DNA of 64,000 nt. Source: CBDCVN01 sp965223045 (GTDB lineage: Bacteria; Deinococcota; Deinococci; Deinococcales; Trueperaceae). Below are positions 16,863 through 26,928 of the stretch, one piece after another. Within the stretch, counting starts at the first letter, position 1, and every line of letters starts with the position of its first letter. A model generated the notes under the pieces. It had not been told where the DNA came from, searched no databases, and saw only the letters and a list, made by a program, of their open reading frames with translations. The DNA is taken from assembly GCA_965223045.1 (NCBI GenBank), contig CBDCVN010000013.1:3968001-4032000 (forward strand), in the 5' to 3' direction. A program made the position numbers and the translations under genes.

Positions 16863-19800
16863 TTATTTCGACAAGTCTTCTAACAATGCTTTTGCTGTTT
16901 TCAAATCAGTAGTATCAAACCCTTCAGTAAACCAATTGTAGACATTAGATAATTCTTGTTGAGCCTCTGTGACTTTTCCCTGTTTTTGCCACAAACGACT
17001 TAAGCTCATGGTTGCTCTAAGTTCTAGCGACTTTGCTTCTTGCTCTTTAGCAATATCAATTGCTTGCAAAAAGTACTCTTCAGGTGTAGTTTCATCAGTA
17101 GGCTCTAGTTTTAGGAGTAATTCTCCTTTTAAACGATTTAATTCTGCTTCACAAAAATGTTTTGTATCTTTAGACAAGTTAGCCAAACTATCATTGACAA
17201 TAGTTAAACCCTTGTCAAAAAGGCCTGAATGAAGATATGCATCTGCTATTATACCCCATAAATAGTTGCGTACATTTTTTTCTTGGCTAATTACATGATT
17301 TTCTTTACCTTGGGACAATAACTCTAATCCTTTTTCAACCTGACCTTGAATTACAAAAAGCCAACCTTGAACTACAGTTAACCAACCTATACACCAAGTA
17401 AACCCCTGCTCTATTGTTATGGGCAGTGTATAAGAAATTACCTTTTGGAGCGTTTGCAGATCACCTGAATACTGAAAGCAGGGAGATAGTAAAGCAGAGC
17501 TAACCCCTAATGAGAAAGGATGCTTCAACTCTTGTGCCATTTTAAATACGCTTTTAGCTTTTGCTCGAGCTTGATCAACATGACCTAGATGCCACAGTAT
17601 TTGAGTTTGGAAACTCATAGTTGTTAATCCAATATCCTGACCAAAAAGTTTAATGAGATCATGCCCCTGTTCAGGTCGGTAAAGTAACTCAAATTTTTCT
17701 GCGTGCTCCTTAGCTAAAGACAACTTTCCTACAGTAAGTAATGTAAACATCATACTAAAGTGACCCACTATCCGAAAAGGAATCTCATCACGACTATTCC
17801 CTAAGTCAATAAGACGTTGAGATATTTCATGGCACTTTTCCACCTCGGCCAAAGATATATAGTAATGAAATATTGCAGACAAGACTAACAGTGTTTGTAA
17901 GGTATCTTCAAGTTTTTCACTGATTTCTAAAGCACGATTCAAGGCTTTTCCTGCACCTACAGCTCCCCATCCTTGCGTAGCCATATAAGACATACCTAAG
18001 GCAAATTGTATTTTTTGTTCTTGCTCATTTTTCTCGAAAGTTTCTGGGAAAGTTTTTAGTAACTCGAGTGCCTGTGTAAAATGGTCTATCGCTTCTTTAT
18101 GAGCTGAAAGACGTACTGCTAAACCTCCTGCACTTACCAAGTAACCTATAGCCTTTTCAGGAATATCTGCTTCTTGATAATAGTGTGCTAGTTGCACTGC
18201 TACTTGCTCGGTTTGTTCACCATAAATAGCTTCTATAGCATTGGCCACACTTTCATTTAAGTCCACTTGTTCTATTTCATCCAGACTGCTGTACAGATAT
18301 CGCTGAATTAAAATATGTTGAAACCTATAGCGAGATAACTTAATAGAACCTTCGCGCTTAATTCCTTGAGCTTTTACTAAATAATGGACTTTATCTAGCT
18401 CCCTACTCAGTTGGCGTATTACTTCACGCCTATCAAGGCCTAATACTTCAGCTATAACTTCAGCACTAAACTCTTCTCCTTCTATACTTGCCACTTGCAA
18501 TATTTCACGTAGTGGATTAGCCAAACGACTAACTCGTTCTCCTATTACTCCTTCGACTAATGCTGGCATTGCTTTCCAGTCAATGTTTACTTGCTCTACC
18601 CAATGCTCGCCTTCTTTAACAATATCACCACGCTCTTTTAAACTACGTAAAAGCTCAACTGTAAACAGAGGGTGTCCTCCTGTTTGTTTAAGCGTTGTTG
18701 CTCGAAAAGTAGCATCCAACTTATTTGGTTCTGCATCTATTAGCTCATCTACAAACGTTTTACCTTCTATTTGACTTAAATCAATACTGATTTCACCGAA
18801 GGCACGCTGACATTCATTAATAATCTGTTCTAAAGGATGACGCTCACCATCACGACCTATACCTACCTCACTAGGTCTATAAGCCCCTATAATCATTACA
18901 GGAGAACCCGCAAGACGTCTAACTAAATGAAGAAAGAGATTGGCAGAGCCAGTATCTATCCACTGTACATCGTCTAGCAAGAGTAATAATGGTGTTTTAC
19001 TTGCTAGTACTTCTACAACTTTGGTATATTGTTCAAAAAGTGCAGTTTGATGTGCCTGATTGGATTGATTATCTTTTTGGCTGGAAAATTCTCTAAGTTT
19101 GCTTAACCAAGGAGCACCTTGGGGAGAATGTGCAATACCACGACTAATTAAGCTATGAGTTGAAATAAAGGTATCAAGCAAATCTCGTCCACAAGACATA
19201 ATAGCTTCTACTGCTGTTGGTAAGGAATCCCATAAAGATTTAGCCCTATCAGGACTAAGTTTACCAACTTCTGCTCTAGATTGAACATCTCCTGTAAGCA
19301 GTTCTAGAATTTCACGAAACGGTAAATAGGGATCACCAATTCCTGTATATGCATTGCAATTGCCATTAACTACTATAATCTTTTTATTTTCTTGAACCTG
19401 CCGAGAAAACTCCTGTAGCAAAACACTTTTGCCTTGCCCTGCTTCTCCTAGTACAAATGCCACATGGTGTTGTCCAGCTAGAACTTTATCAAGATAACTA
19501 TCTAGCTTTGATATTTCTTGCTGTCTTGCAACAAAAGCAGGCCGTTCGATTTCTGGTGAAAGTGAGTCTAAATCTAAAAAGCTAGGTGCAGGTAGGGTGT
19601 TGGTAGGTGCTATATCAGTTTTAGTTTGGGTCTGAGTTGGGGCACTGCTCTGACGAATGTATTCTACTACCTCGAGCGTAGCACTTTCTGGCTCCCCTCC
19701 TAATTCCTCTTTGAGTGCTTGTTCAAATTGCTGGAAAACTTCAAGAGCCTTACTTTTCTGATTGTCTAAATGCAAACTCCGCAAATATTGTTTTAATACA

Positions 19801-20348
19801 TCTTCATCAAAGGGATCAGCTTCATGCAATTTCTCAAGTGCATTTGCTATGTTGCTATAGTGCCCTTTTTCTTCTAAAGCAGAACTAAGTTGGAATACTG
19901 TTTCACGCCAAGCATTAAAAATTTCTTGCCGCTCTGTCTCGAGCCATGCATCAAATTCTGGTGCACTATCTAGCTTAAAACCCTCCAATAATTCTCCCGA
20001 GTAGAGTTGTACGGTTTCCGAGGCATCTTCTGTTTCTAGTGCATCTCGAAAGGCTTTAAGATCGGTATCAGTTAACCAACGCAGTCTTGTTCTTTCTATA
20101 TCTAAATTTTCTATGTAGGGTAAATCTTTTGAACGAGTGAGCAGTTTTCTTAAGTTATTACGAGCATTTTCCTCGGGGATATCTGACCAAAACAGATAGG
20201 TTAGAACACTACGATCAACCCAGTGGTTTTTATAAGCTAGATAATACAGCAAAGCCGACATTTTTGTTGTAGGTGGTACAATCCACTTACCCTCAAACTT
20301 TATGGTGGGAGTACCTAATAATCTAACGTAAGTGGACATTTTGGACAT
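16863..20348 (-). CDS. BTAD/AAA/TPR transcriptional regulator (SARP-like), copy A
   Basis: 1161 residues. Residues 1-95 form an OmpR-like winged helix (VRLLGTPTIKF; RSVLTYLFWSD). Residues 96-230 form the bacterial transcriptional activator (BTAD) domain (LYSGELLEGF; FDAWLETERQEI; EELGGEPESATLE). An AAA/STAND ATPase follows with Walker A GEAGQGKS at 301-308 and Walker B LLLLLDDVQWID near 454-464. The C-terminal third is TPR repeats. These regulators use ATP and a TPR scaffold to respond to signals and activate promoters; targets are unknown. The first 750 residues or so are closely similar to copy B at 23049-26708, after which the C-termini differ completely. Confidence 0.9.
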   Translation of the reverse strand: MSKMSTYVRLLGTPTIKFEGKWIVPPTTKMSALLYYLAYKNHWVDRSVLTYLFWSDIPEENARNNLRKLLTRSKDLPYIENLDIERTRLRWLTDTDLKAFRDALETEDASETVQLYSGELLEGFKLDSAPEFDAWLETERQEIFNAWRETVFQLSSALEEKGHYSNIANALEKLHEADPFDEDVLKQYLRSLHLDNQKSKALEVFQQFEQALKEELGGEPESATLEVVEYIRQSSAPTQTQTKTDIAPTNTLPAPSFLDLDSLSPEIERPAFVARQQEISKLDSYLDKVLAGQHHVAFVLGEAGQGKSVLLQEFSRQVQENKKIIVVNGNCNAYTGIGDPYLPFREILELLTGDVQSRAEVGKLSPDRAKSLWDSLPTAVEAIMSCGRDLLDTFISTHSLISRGIAHSPQGAPWLSKLREFSSQKDNQSNQAHQTALFEQYTKVVEVLASKTPLLLLLDDVQWIDTGSANLFLHLVRRLAGSPVMIIGAYRPSEVGIGRDGERHPLEQIINECQRAFGEISIDLSQIEGKTFVDELIDAEPNKLDATFRATTLKQTGGHPLFTVELLRSLKERGDIVKEGEHWVEQVNIDWKAMPALVEGVIGERVSRLANPLREILQVASIEGEEFSAEVIAEVLGLDRREVIRQLSRELDKVHYLVKAQGIKREGSIKLSRYRFQHILIQRYLYSSLDEIEQVDLNESVANAIEAIYGEQTEQVAVQLAHYYQEADIPEKAIGYLVSAGGLAVRLSAHKEAIDHFTQALELLKTFPETFEKNEQEQKIQFALGMSYMATQGWGAVGAGKALNRALEISEKLEDTLQTLLVLSAIFHYYISLAEVEKCHEISQRLIDLGNSRDEIPFRIVGHFSMMFTLLTVGKLSLAKEHAEKFELLYRPEQGHDLIKLFGQDIGLTTMSFQTQILWHLGHVDQARAKAKSVFKMAQELKHPFSLGVSSALLSPCFQYSGDLQTLQKVISYTLPITIEQGFTWCIGWLTVVQGWLFVIQGQVEKGLELLSQGKENHVISQEKNVRNYLWGIIADAYLHSGLFDKGLTIVNDSLANLSKDTKHFCEAELNRLKGELLLKLEPTDETTPEEYFLQAIDIAKEQEAKSLELRATMSLSRLWQKQGKVTEAQQELSNVYNWFTEGFDTTDLKTAKALLEDLSK

Positions 20349-20503
20349 AGAGCAAGTATATAACGCAAGTTGTATCGAAAAAACGCCATTTTCAACTTTA
20401 AAAACACTGTTACCAAAGCCAGTATCACCACTTTTCTACTTTTTTCAAGTAGCCACAGCATATCATTGACAAAATAGGGATATATTTTTATAGTGTAGCC
20501 ATA

Positions 20504-22467
20504 GTGGCTACTACAAACAATATGCACCTAGAGATCCAGTATGCGAATACAGATAAGCCAGTAGGAGTAATACGTAGCAGCTATCGTGAAGATGGAAAAA
20601 TAAAACACAAACAATTCGGAAGGATAACAGGACAAACTCTAGAGCAACTTAAAATGTTACAGCTAACCTTTCGTAATGAGGTTATTGCTAAAAGTAATCC
20701 AAAAGCTGTACAAATAGTAGGCAGTAAAGAATATGGAGCAAGTCATACGATATTGTCAATGATTAAGGAAATAGGATTAGATAAGGCAATGTATTCACAA
20801 CCCCAGCCATGGGTGAGTAACATAAGCGCGATGATAATAGGTAGGATAATATTTGCTGGAAGCAAGTTAGCATTATGCAATCAATATAATAACTGGAATT
20901 ACGCACCCCTTAAAAAGTCTTTCACAAACAAAGTATTCCTGCATATACCTTTCTAAAGATGTGTGCAGGAATGATTTATTCTCTTAGAGCGTAAACTCTT
21001 TTCCAGACAGGTTGAGGTATTATCTGACAAAAAGTATAAGTGTGGAATTACCCCAAAAAGTTTTTAGAGGCATTTTGAGGTGGGTAAGATTACTGTGCAG
21101 GAAATAGTAAAAAACGATTTTGCGTCAGAGGCACATCTTATGGCATGTGGTCGGCAAAAACCCTTATCTAGATGAGTAATTAGAGCCTGCGTAATTCCAG
21201 TAATAATAGTAGTCTTTGGGAACAATGTGGAGTAGAAGGAAGACCAGATGTAAGAAAACATTGTTATGAGGCATTAGATAGACTGCTAGCAAGACAAAAA
21301 GGAATTCAGAAGAAGTTAGCCAAGAAACATCTCAAGAATGGAAATCTTGTACTATATGATGTCACGAGCAGTTATTTGGAAGGCCAATACACAAATAGCG
21401 AATTGGTAAAATATGGATATAACCGAGACGGGAAGAAGAAACATGAACAAATAGTAATAGGATTAATATGTAATGGAGAAGGTTGTCCAGTAGGAGTAGA
21501 AGTTTTCAAGGGAAATACTAAGGATCAGACAACAGTTTCAAACAAGATAGGAGAACTAAAAGAGACGTATGAAATAAAGCAAGCGATATTTGTAGGGGAT
21601 AGAGGAATGGTAACAGAAGCAATAGCAGAAGAATTAGAGGAAAAAGGTGTAAAGACAATAGGAGCACTAACAAGGGCTGGAATACATAAACTAATAGAAA
21701 AAGGAATAATAAAGCCATCTGAGTTCAATGAAAAGAAGATAACAGAGGTAGTAAACGCTGAAAATCCAAGTAGAAGATACTGTTTATGCAAAAACCCTGA
21801 ATCAGCAAAACGAGATGCAAAAACGAGAGAAAAACTGATTGAACTGACGACTGAGGAGCTTGAAGAAATAGCAAACTACAAGCAAAAAACAACTGTAGAG
21901 GTATTGGGAGCACGAGTAGGAAAAGTGCTACAGAAATACAAAATGGGTAAATATATTAGTTGGAAAGTAACAGGAGATAATAAAGAAAAGGAATCAACCA
22001 AACATAAGCTGTTATGGAGTAAAAAAGAAGGGGCAATAGCAAAAGCTAAGGATCTAGATGGATGTTATGTAATAACAACCAAAGTAGATGAAAAAACGAT
22101 GGACAAAGAAGAGGTTGTGACTAGCTACAAGAAACTAGAGCAAGTAGAAAAAGCATTCCGCAATTTAAAAACAGTGCAGTTAGAAATGCGACCTGTGTAT
22201 CATAATCTAGATCATCGTATCAAAGCACATGTATTTTTATGTATGCTAGCGTATTATGTGCAGTGGCACATGCAAAAACGATTAGGACCATTGTTCAAGA
22301 AGGACAAAAAAGGATGGGAAAGAAGATGGACGTTTGTACAAGTAATAGAAACACTGAAAACAATCACCAGAAATAGAATTGAAACAAATGGAATGTCTTT
22401 TTATCGGAACACTGTTCCAGACGAAGAGCAAAAATATATCTTAGACCTGATGGGGGTCGAGATGTAG
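20504..22467 (+). pseudogene. IS1634-like transposase interrupted by a MITE
   Basis: N-terminal part 20504-20892 ends in ...CNQYNN; C-terminal part resumes at 21207 (SSLWEQCGVEGRPDVRKHCY) and continues VLYDVTSSYLEGQYTNSE, FVGDRGMVTEAIAEELE, YKKLEQVEKAFRNLKTVQLE, to the stop at 22467. These are the DDE regions of IS1634-type transposases. Removing the MITE with one TAATAA duplication gives an uninterrupted frame of 550 residues, the family's normal size. The second half could begin translation at internal starts, but it lacks the N-terminal region. It resembles the transposase at 1-1679 without being the same element. Confidence 0.88.
20893..21200 (+). mobile_element. MITE family 1, copy 1 (308 bp)
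   Basis: Terminal inverted repeats CTGGAATTACGCA and TGCGTAATTCCAG, flanked by the 6-base direct repeat TAATAA (20887-20892 and 21201-21206). No coding capacity. The interior matches the copy at 47753-48056 in opposite orientation. It is inserted in an IS1634-like transposase gene, which reads through in frame once the MITE is removed. Confidence 0.88.
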
Positions 22468-22582
22468 CCATTTTTTATAAAAAATAATTTCACCCTAAAA
22501 CCTCAAATAGCACGGGATTTTAGGGGTCAAAAACCCTACTTTTTGATGACAAAATGCGATATAAAATCAAAAGTTTCTGTGC

Positions 22583-22606
22583 AAAAAGCTTAAGGATAAG
22601 CTTTTT
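22583..22606. terminator. Perfect-stem bidirectional terminator
   Basis: AAAAAGCTTA and TAAGCTTTTT form a perfect 10-base stem with a 4-base loop, with A/T runs on both sides so it can act in either direction. It directly abuts the IS1-like end at 22607. Confidence 0.7.
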
Positions 22607-23041
22607 GGTAGTCCTATAGATGTAATGATGTAAGACATTTACCTCTGTCGGAATAATTGTCTTATCAGGACAGCTAGGACATTATCTTTATTTCCTTAAC
22701 ATCTACTTCCTGCTCTATATTCTCAAATTTGCCATTAACATATTCTTGCAACCAAGACTCCGAAACTTCTGCTACACGAGCAATAGCATCGAACTGTAGC
22801 TTTTCCAATAAAAGCCTATCTATCAATGTTTGCTGACTCATGAGGGTATTAGGAGGATTTTCAACAAACTCTGTATCACAATCCTTACAAATATGATCTT
22901 GCTTACCATCGTAAGTATCACCGTTCTTAACAAAATTATTTGAGTTGCAACTTGGGCACTTTAAAAAATTTAAAGCCATCATGCATTTTAAAACATTAGT
23001 ACTTATCATTACATGAAGAGTACTATCAGATTTTTTACTAC
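22607..23041 (-). mobile_element. IS1-family remnant
   Basis: The left end GGTAGTCCTATA plus 12 more bases nearly matches the IS1 remnant at 6327. The right boundary near 23041 begins, on the complement, GGTAGT and contains ATGTAATGAT, so it is a partial match to the same repeat. Only an InsA-like gene remains inside; InsB is deleted. The element is too short to be complete. Confidence 0.62.
22674..22979 (-). CDS. IS1 InsA-like zinc-finger protein
   Basis: Start taken at ATG 22979 (MALNFLKCPSCN); in-frame ATGs at 22982 and 23009 are alternatives. KCPSCNSNNFVKNG and HICKDCDTEF supply the two CxxC pairs of the InsA zinc ribbon, followed by an HTH (FDAIARVAEVSESWLQEYVN). In IS1, InsA represses or, fused to InsB by frameshifting, forms the transposase. 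InsB is missing, so only a DNA-binding protein could be made. Confidence 0.72.
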   Translation of the reverse strand: MALNFLKCPSCNSNNFVKNGDTYDGKQDHICKDCDTEFVENPPNTLMSQQTLIDRLLLEKLQFDAIARVAEVSESWLQEYVNGKFENIEQEVDVKEIKIMS

Positions 23042-23048
23042 CTTGATA

Positions 23049-26000
23049 TCATTGTAACAATTGCTGCAAGGCTTTTTCATTTAAAATTTTACCCTGTGTC
23101 CAAGCTATATGAAAATCTTTTTTAGCTAGCTTATTATGGAGTTGTTCTAAACATTCCTTATTGACTTCCTGACATCTTGGTGGCAAGGGAAATTCCATTT
23201 GTTCTCTATATTGTGTTGCCCTTGCTAATAACTGACAAGCCCTTTCTAGTTTGCTTTGCAAAACATATAGCCTTGCTATAGACTCTAAGGCCTCAGGTAC
23301 AGCATACTTTACTTTGATTTCTTGGTATATTTTTAGACTTTGAGTGTAAGCATTCTGCGCTTCAACTAAATTGTCAGCCTTTTCTAAAAGCTGCCCTTTA
23401 GCAAATAAACCATCAGCAAAAAGTCGTTTTTTATCTTTGTTAGAACAAAAACTAAAGTGATCCTCGAGCACCCTTTGTGCTCGTTTTAACTCTCCGACTT
23501 CTCTAAGCACAGTGCTTGCCAAAGGAGCCAAAAGCACAAAATGGTAGGCAGTGACTATCTCATTAGCATAAGCTAAACTCTCCTCCAAAAATTTTAGAGC
23601 CTCTTTAGCATTGCCCAAATCATAGGCTATACTTCCTTGTCTACAAAGCATCCAGCCTATAATTTGTTTGTTCTTTACAGATGGCATAAGGCTCTCTGCG
23701 TCTTTAAGCAGCTCATTTGCCTTATCATAATTACCTAGATACTGCTGAACCCAAGCTAGATTAATTAGTATAAAGTATGTGCTATTCTTATCATCTAGAG
23801 AATTAAGTATATTCAAACTTTGTTCGAGATAAGCACTTGCACTATCAAAGTTACCTTCTAAAATATCACACCAACCAAGATTATTTAGCGATAGGGCTTC
23901 TCCTCGCAAGTTTTTGGTAGCATGGTGTAAATTAAGAGCTTTTTTAGAATGACTTCTTGCCTCATAGTAATTATCTAAACCAATAAAGGTCCACCCTAAA
24001 GTACTTAGTGTTTTAGCAACACTGTGCTTATCACCCATTTTCTCCCATATAGCCAAAATATCTTCTAGGTAAACTCTTGCTTTTATCCAATCCCCCTTAG
24101 TGTTGAGTAAAGTGGCTAGGGCATTAATTGCTTTAGCCCTAAGCTCAGGGTCAGGGTAGTCTTGTGCTTGTGGTAAAGCAAGAAGTCGCTCCAAGATTTC
24201 ACTACCCTCATCTGAGTAACCATAAGCTACTAGAAAAGGCCATATTGCTACCGCAAGTTTAAGGCCCAGTTTTACTTCTTTAGCTCTTTCTGCCCAATCA
24301 AAAACTGCACGTATATTATGGTATTCTACCTGAAGCGTAGTAAGCCATTTTGCTTGTTCTGCACTGAGTAGTTGTGGTTCAGCTTTTAGAGCAAGATCTA
24401 AGAAATGTACAGCATGGGCACTTTGCATATCCAATCCTTGTGTAAAGTGATTAATCGCTTCTTCATTGGCTGAAAGACGTGCAGCTTGCTTTCCTGCACT
24501 CAATAAGTAATCAATAGCTTTTTCAGGAATATTTGCTTCTTGATAGTAGTGTGCTAATCCCACAGCTACCTGTTCAGTTTTTTCACCATAAATAGCTTCT
24601 ATAGCATTGGCCACACTTTCATTTAAATCTGCTTGCTCTATTTCATCTAGACTACTGTACAGGTAGTGCTGTATTAGAATGTTTTGAAAACTATAGCAAG
24701 ATAACTTAACAGCCCCTTCTCGCTTAATCCCTTGGGCCTTCACTAAGTAATGGACTTTATCTAGTTCCCGGCTTAGTTGACGTATCACTTCACGTTTGTC
24801 AAGACCTAATACCTTAGCTATAACTTCAGCAGTAAACTCTTCTCCTTCTACACTAGCCACTTGCAGTATTTCTTGCAATGGAGTAGCTAAACGCCCGATT
24901 CGCTCACCTATTACTCCCTCTACTAGTGCTGGCATACCTTTCCAGTCAATATTTGCTTGCTCTACCCATTGCCCATCTTCCTTAACAATATCCCTACGTT
25001 CTTTTAAGCTCCTCAAAAGCTCAACTGTAAACAGAGGATGACCTCCTGTTCGTTTGAGCATTGCTGCTCGAAAAGTAGCAGCTAACTTATTTGGCTCTGT
25101 ATCTATTAACTCATCAACAAAAGTTTTACCTTCTATTTGGCTTAAATCAATACTAATTTCACCAAAGGTACGCTGACATTCATTAATAATCTTTTCTAAA
25201 GGATGACGTTCACCAGCTCGGCCTATACTTATATCACTAGGCCTATAAGCTCCTACAATTAGCACAGGAGAACCAGCTAGACGCTTCACTAAATGAAGAA
25301 AGAGGTTAGCTGAACCTGCATCTATCCATTGCATATCATCTAGTAAAAGTAATAGTGGTGTTTTACTTGCTAGAACTTCTATAACTTTGGCATACTGTTC
25401 AAAAAGTGCGCTCTGCTGCATTTGCTTGGGTTGACTACTTTTCTGATTGGCAAATTCCCTAAGTTCACTTAACCAATTCGCTCCTTGAGGAGAATGTGCA
25501 ATTCCACGACTAATTAAACTCTGAGTTGAGACAAATGTATCTAGTAAATCCCTTCCACAAGACATAATGGTTTCTATTGCTGTTGGCAAAGCATTCCACA
25601 AAGGCTTGGCTCTACCTAGGTTTAGCTCATCATTTTCTGTTCTAGATTGAACATTTCCTGTAAGAAGCTCTAAGACTTCACGAAAGGGCAAATAAGGATC
25701 ACCAATTCCTGTGTATGCATTGCCTTTGCCATTAACAACTGTAAACTCTCCCTTATTTTGAACTTGCTGAGAAAATGCTTGTAAAAGGAAACTTTTGCCT
25801 TGTCCTGCTTCTCCTAGCACAAATGCTACTTGGTGTTGACATTCCAAAACCTTAGCAAGATAGTTACTTAATCTTGACATTTCCTTTTGCCTTGCTACAA
25901 AAACAGGACTTGAAGGTTTTGTTGAGAGTGCACCTAAATCTAAGAGGTTAGGTGATGTAGATATATTATTGGTTGTTGTGGATAGGGTGCTAGTTTTTGA

Positions 26001-26708
26001 GTTGGTAGGAACATCGTTTTGCTGAATATGCTTGATTAGCTCGAGTGTAGCAGCTTCTGGTTCACCACCTAATTCCTCTTTAAGCATATGTTCAAATTGC
26101 TTGAATACCTCAAGGGCCTTACTTTTTTGACCGTCTAAGTGCAAGCTTTGCAAGTATTGTTTCAATACATCCTCATCAAAGGGATCGGCTTTGTACAGTT
26201 TCTCAAAGATATTTGCTATATTCTTATGCTGGCCCTGTGCTTCTAAAGCCAAGCTAAGTTGGAATACTGTTTCACGCCAAATGCTAAATATTTCTTGGCG
26301 CTCTGTCTCGAGCCATGTATCAAACTCTGGAGCACCATCTAGTCTAAATCCCTCCAGTAATTCTCCTGAGTAAAGTTGTACTGTTCCCGAGGTATCTTGT
26401 GTGTCTAGTGCATCCTGAAAGGCCTTAAAGTCCGTATCTGTTAGCCAGCGCAATCTTGTTCTTTCTACATCTAAGTTTTGTATGTAGGGCAAATCTTTTG
26501 AACGGCTGAGCAGTTTTCTTAAATTATTACGAGCATTTTCCTCGGGGACATCTGACCAAAATAGATACGTTAAGACACTACGATCAACCCAGTGGTTTTT
26601 GTAAGCTAAGTAATACAGCAAAGCTGTCATTTTTGTTGTAGGAGGTACAATCCATTCACCATCAAACTTTATAGTAGGATTACCTAGTAACCTAACATAC
26701 GTGGGCAT
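23049..26708 (-). CDS. BTAD/AAA/TPR transcriptional regulator (SARP-like), copy B
   Basis: 1219 residues. Winged helix (1-95), BTAD domain (96-230), ATPase with Walker A GEAGQGKS at 299-306 and Walker B LLLLLDDMQWID, then a long TPR region. The C-terminus ends HIAWTQGKILNEKALQQLL, a motif common at the ends of TPR regulators of the LuxR/MalT type (AWxxGR...LEQAI). The N-terminal 750 residues or so closely match copy A (16863), but the TPR part is unrelated in detail and looks like that of the broken third copy (3457-6322). This suggests exchange of sensor modules between paralogues. Targets are unknown. Confidence 0.9.
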   Translation of the reverse strand: MPTYVRLLGNPTIKFDGEWIVPPTTKMTALLYYLAYKNHWVDRSVLTYLFWSDVPEENARNNLRKLLSRSKDLPYIQNLDVERTRLRWLTDTDFKAFQDALDTQDTSGTVQLYSGELLEGFRLDGAPEFDTWLETERQEIFSIWRETVFQLSLALEAQGQHKNIANIFEKLYKADPFDEDVLKQYLQSLHLDGQKSKALEVFKQFEHMLKEELGGEPEAATLELIKHIQQNDVPTNSKTSTLSTTTNNISTSPNLLDLGALSTKPSSPVFVARQKEMSRLSNYLAKVLECQHQVAFVLGEAGQGKSFLLQAFSQQVQNKGEFTVVNGKGNAYTGIGDPYLPFREVLELLTGNVQSRTENDELNLGRAKPLWNALPTAIETIMSCGRDLLDTFVSTQSLISRGIAHSPQGANWLSELREFANQKSSQPKQMQQSALFEQYAKVIEVLASKTPLLLLLDDMQWIDAGSANLFLHLVKRLAGSPVLIVGAYRPSDISIGRAGERHPLEKIINECQRTFGEISIDLSQIEGKTFVDELIDTEPNKLAATFRAAMLKRTGGHPLFTVELLRSLKERRDIVKEDGQWVEQANIDWKGMPALVEGVIGERIGRLATPLQEILQVASVEGEEFTAEVIAKVLGLDKREVIRQLSRELDKVHYLVKAQGIKREGAVKLSCYSFQNILIQHYLYSSLDEIEQADLNESVANAIEAIYGEKTEQVAVGLAHYYQEANIPEKAIDYLLSAGKQAARLSANEEAINHFTQGLDMQSAHAVHFLDLALKAEPQLLSAEQAKWLTTLQVEYHNIRAVFDWAERAKEVKLGLKLAVAIWPFLVAYGYSDEGSEILERLLALPQAQDYPDPELRAKAINALATLLNTKGDWIKARVYLEDILAIWEKMGDKHSVAKTLSTLGWTFIGLDNYYEARSHSKKALNLHHATKNLRGEALSLNNLGWCDILEGNFDSASAYLEQSLNILNSLDDKNSTYFILINLAWVQQYLGNYDKANELLKDAESLMPSVKNKQIIGWMLCRQGSIAYDLGNAKEALKFLEESLAYANEIVTAYHFVLLAPLASTVLREVGELKRAQRVLEDHFSFCSNKDKKRLFADGLFAKGQLLEKADNLVEAQNAYTQSLKIYQEIKVKYAVPEALESIARLYVLQSKLERACQLLARATQYREQMEFPLPPRCQEVNKECLEQLHNKLAKKDFHIAWTQGKILNEKALQQLLQ

Positions 26709-26880
26709 AAAAGTAAGTATATAAAATCAGGAGCTCCATTGCAAAAGGGTTAAAAAGTAAGTTTTTAGGCAGAAAATTTGAGAATTCTTTAGAGTATGAG
26801 AATAATTGAGATTTTAGAACAGGACTTATGAAAGGTAAAAGTTCTTATCGAGTTTTAGTAGCTCAGTAATCCAATTAAAA

Positions 26881-26905
26881 CCTCGCAAGTTAAAAGCTTG
26901 CGAGG
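26881..26905 (-). terminator. Rho-independent terminator of the protease gene
   Basis: CCTCGCAAG and CTTGCGAGG pair over 9 bases with a short loop. On the minus strand the hairpin is followed by TTTTAATT. It lies 24 bases downstream of the serine protease stop. Confidence 0.75.
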
Positions 26906-26928
26906 CATACTTATTTTCTGTGAAAACA

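Larger units (their letters stand above)
20490..22475 (+). mobile_element. IS1634-like insertion sequence carrying a MITE
   Basis: Approximate limits. AGTGGCTACTAC near 20502 and the complement of GATGTAGCCATT near 22460 look like imperfect terminal repeats, but no convincing target duplication was found. The transposase frame 20504-22467 is interrupted by a 308-base MITE. Lies between the two BTAD regulator genes. Confidence 0.65.
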
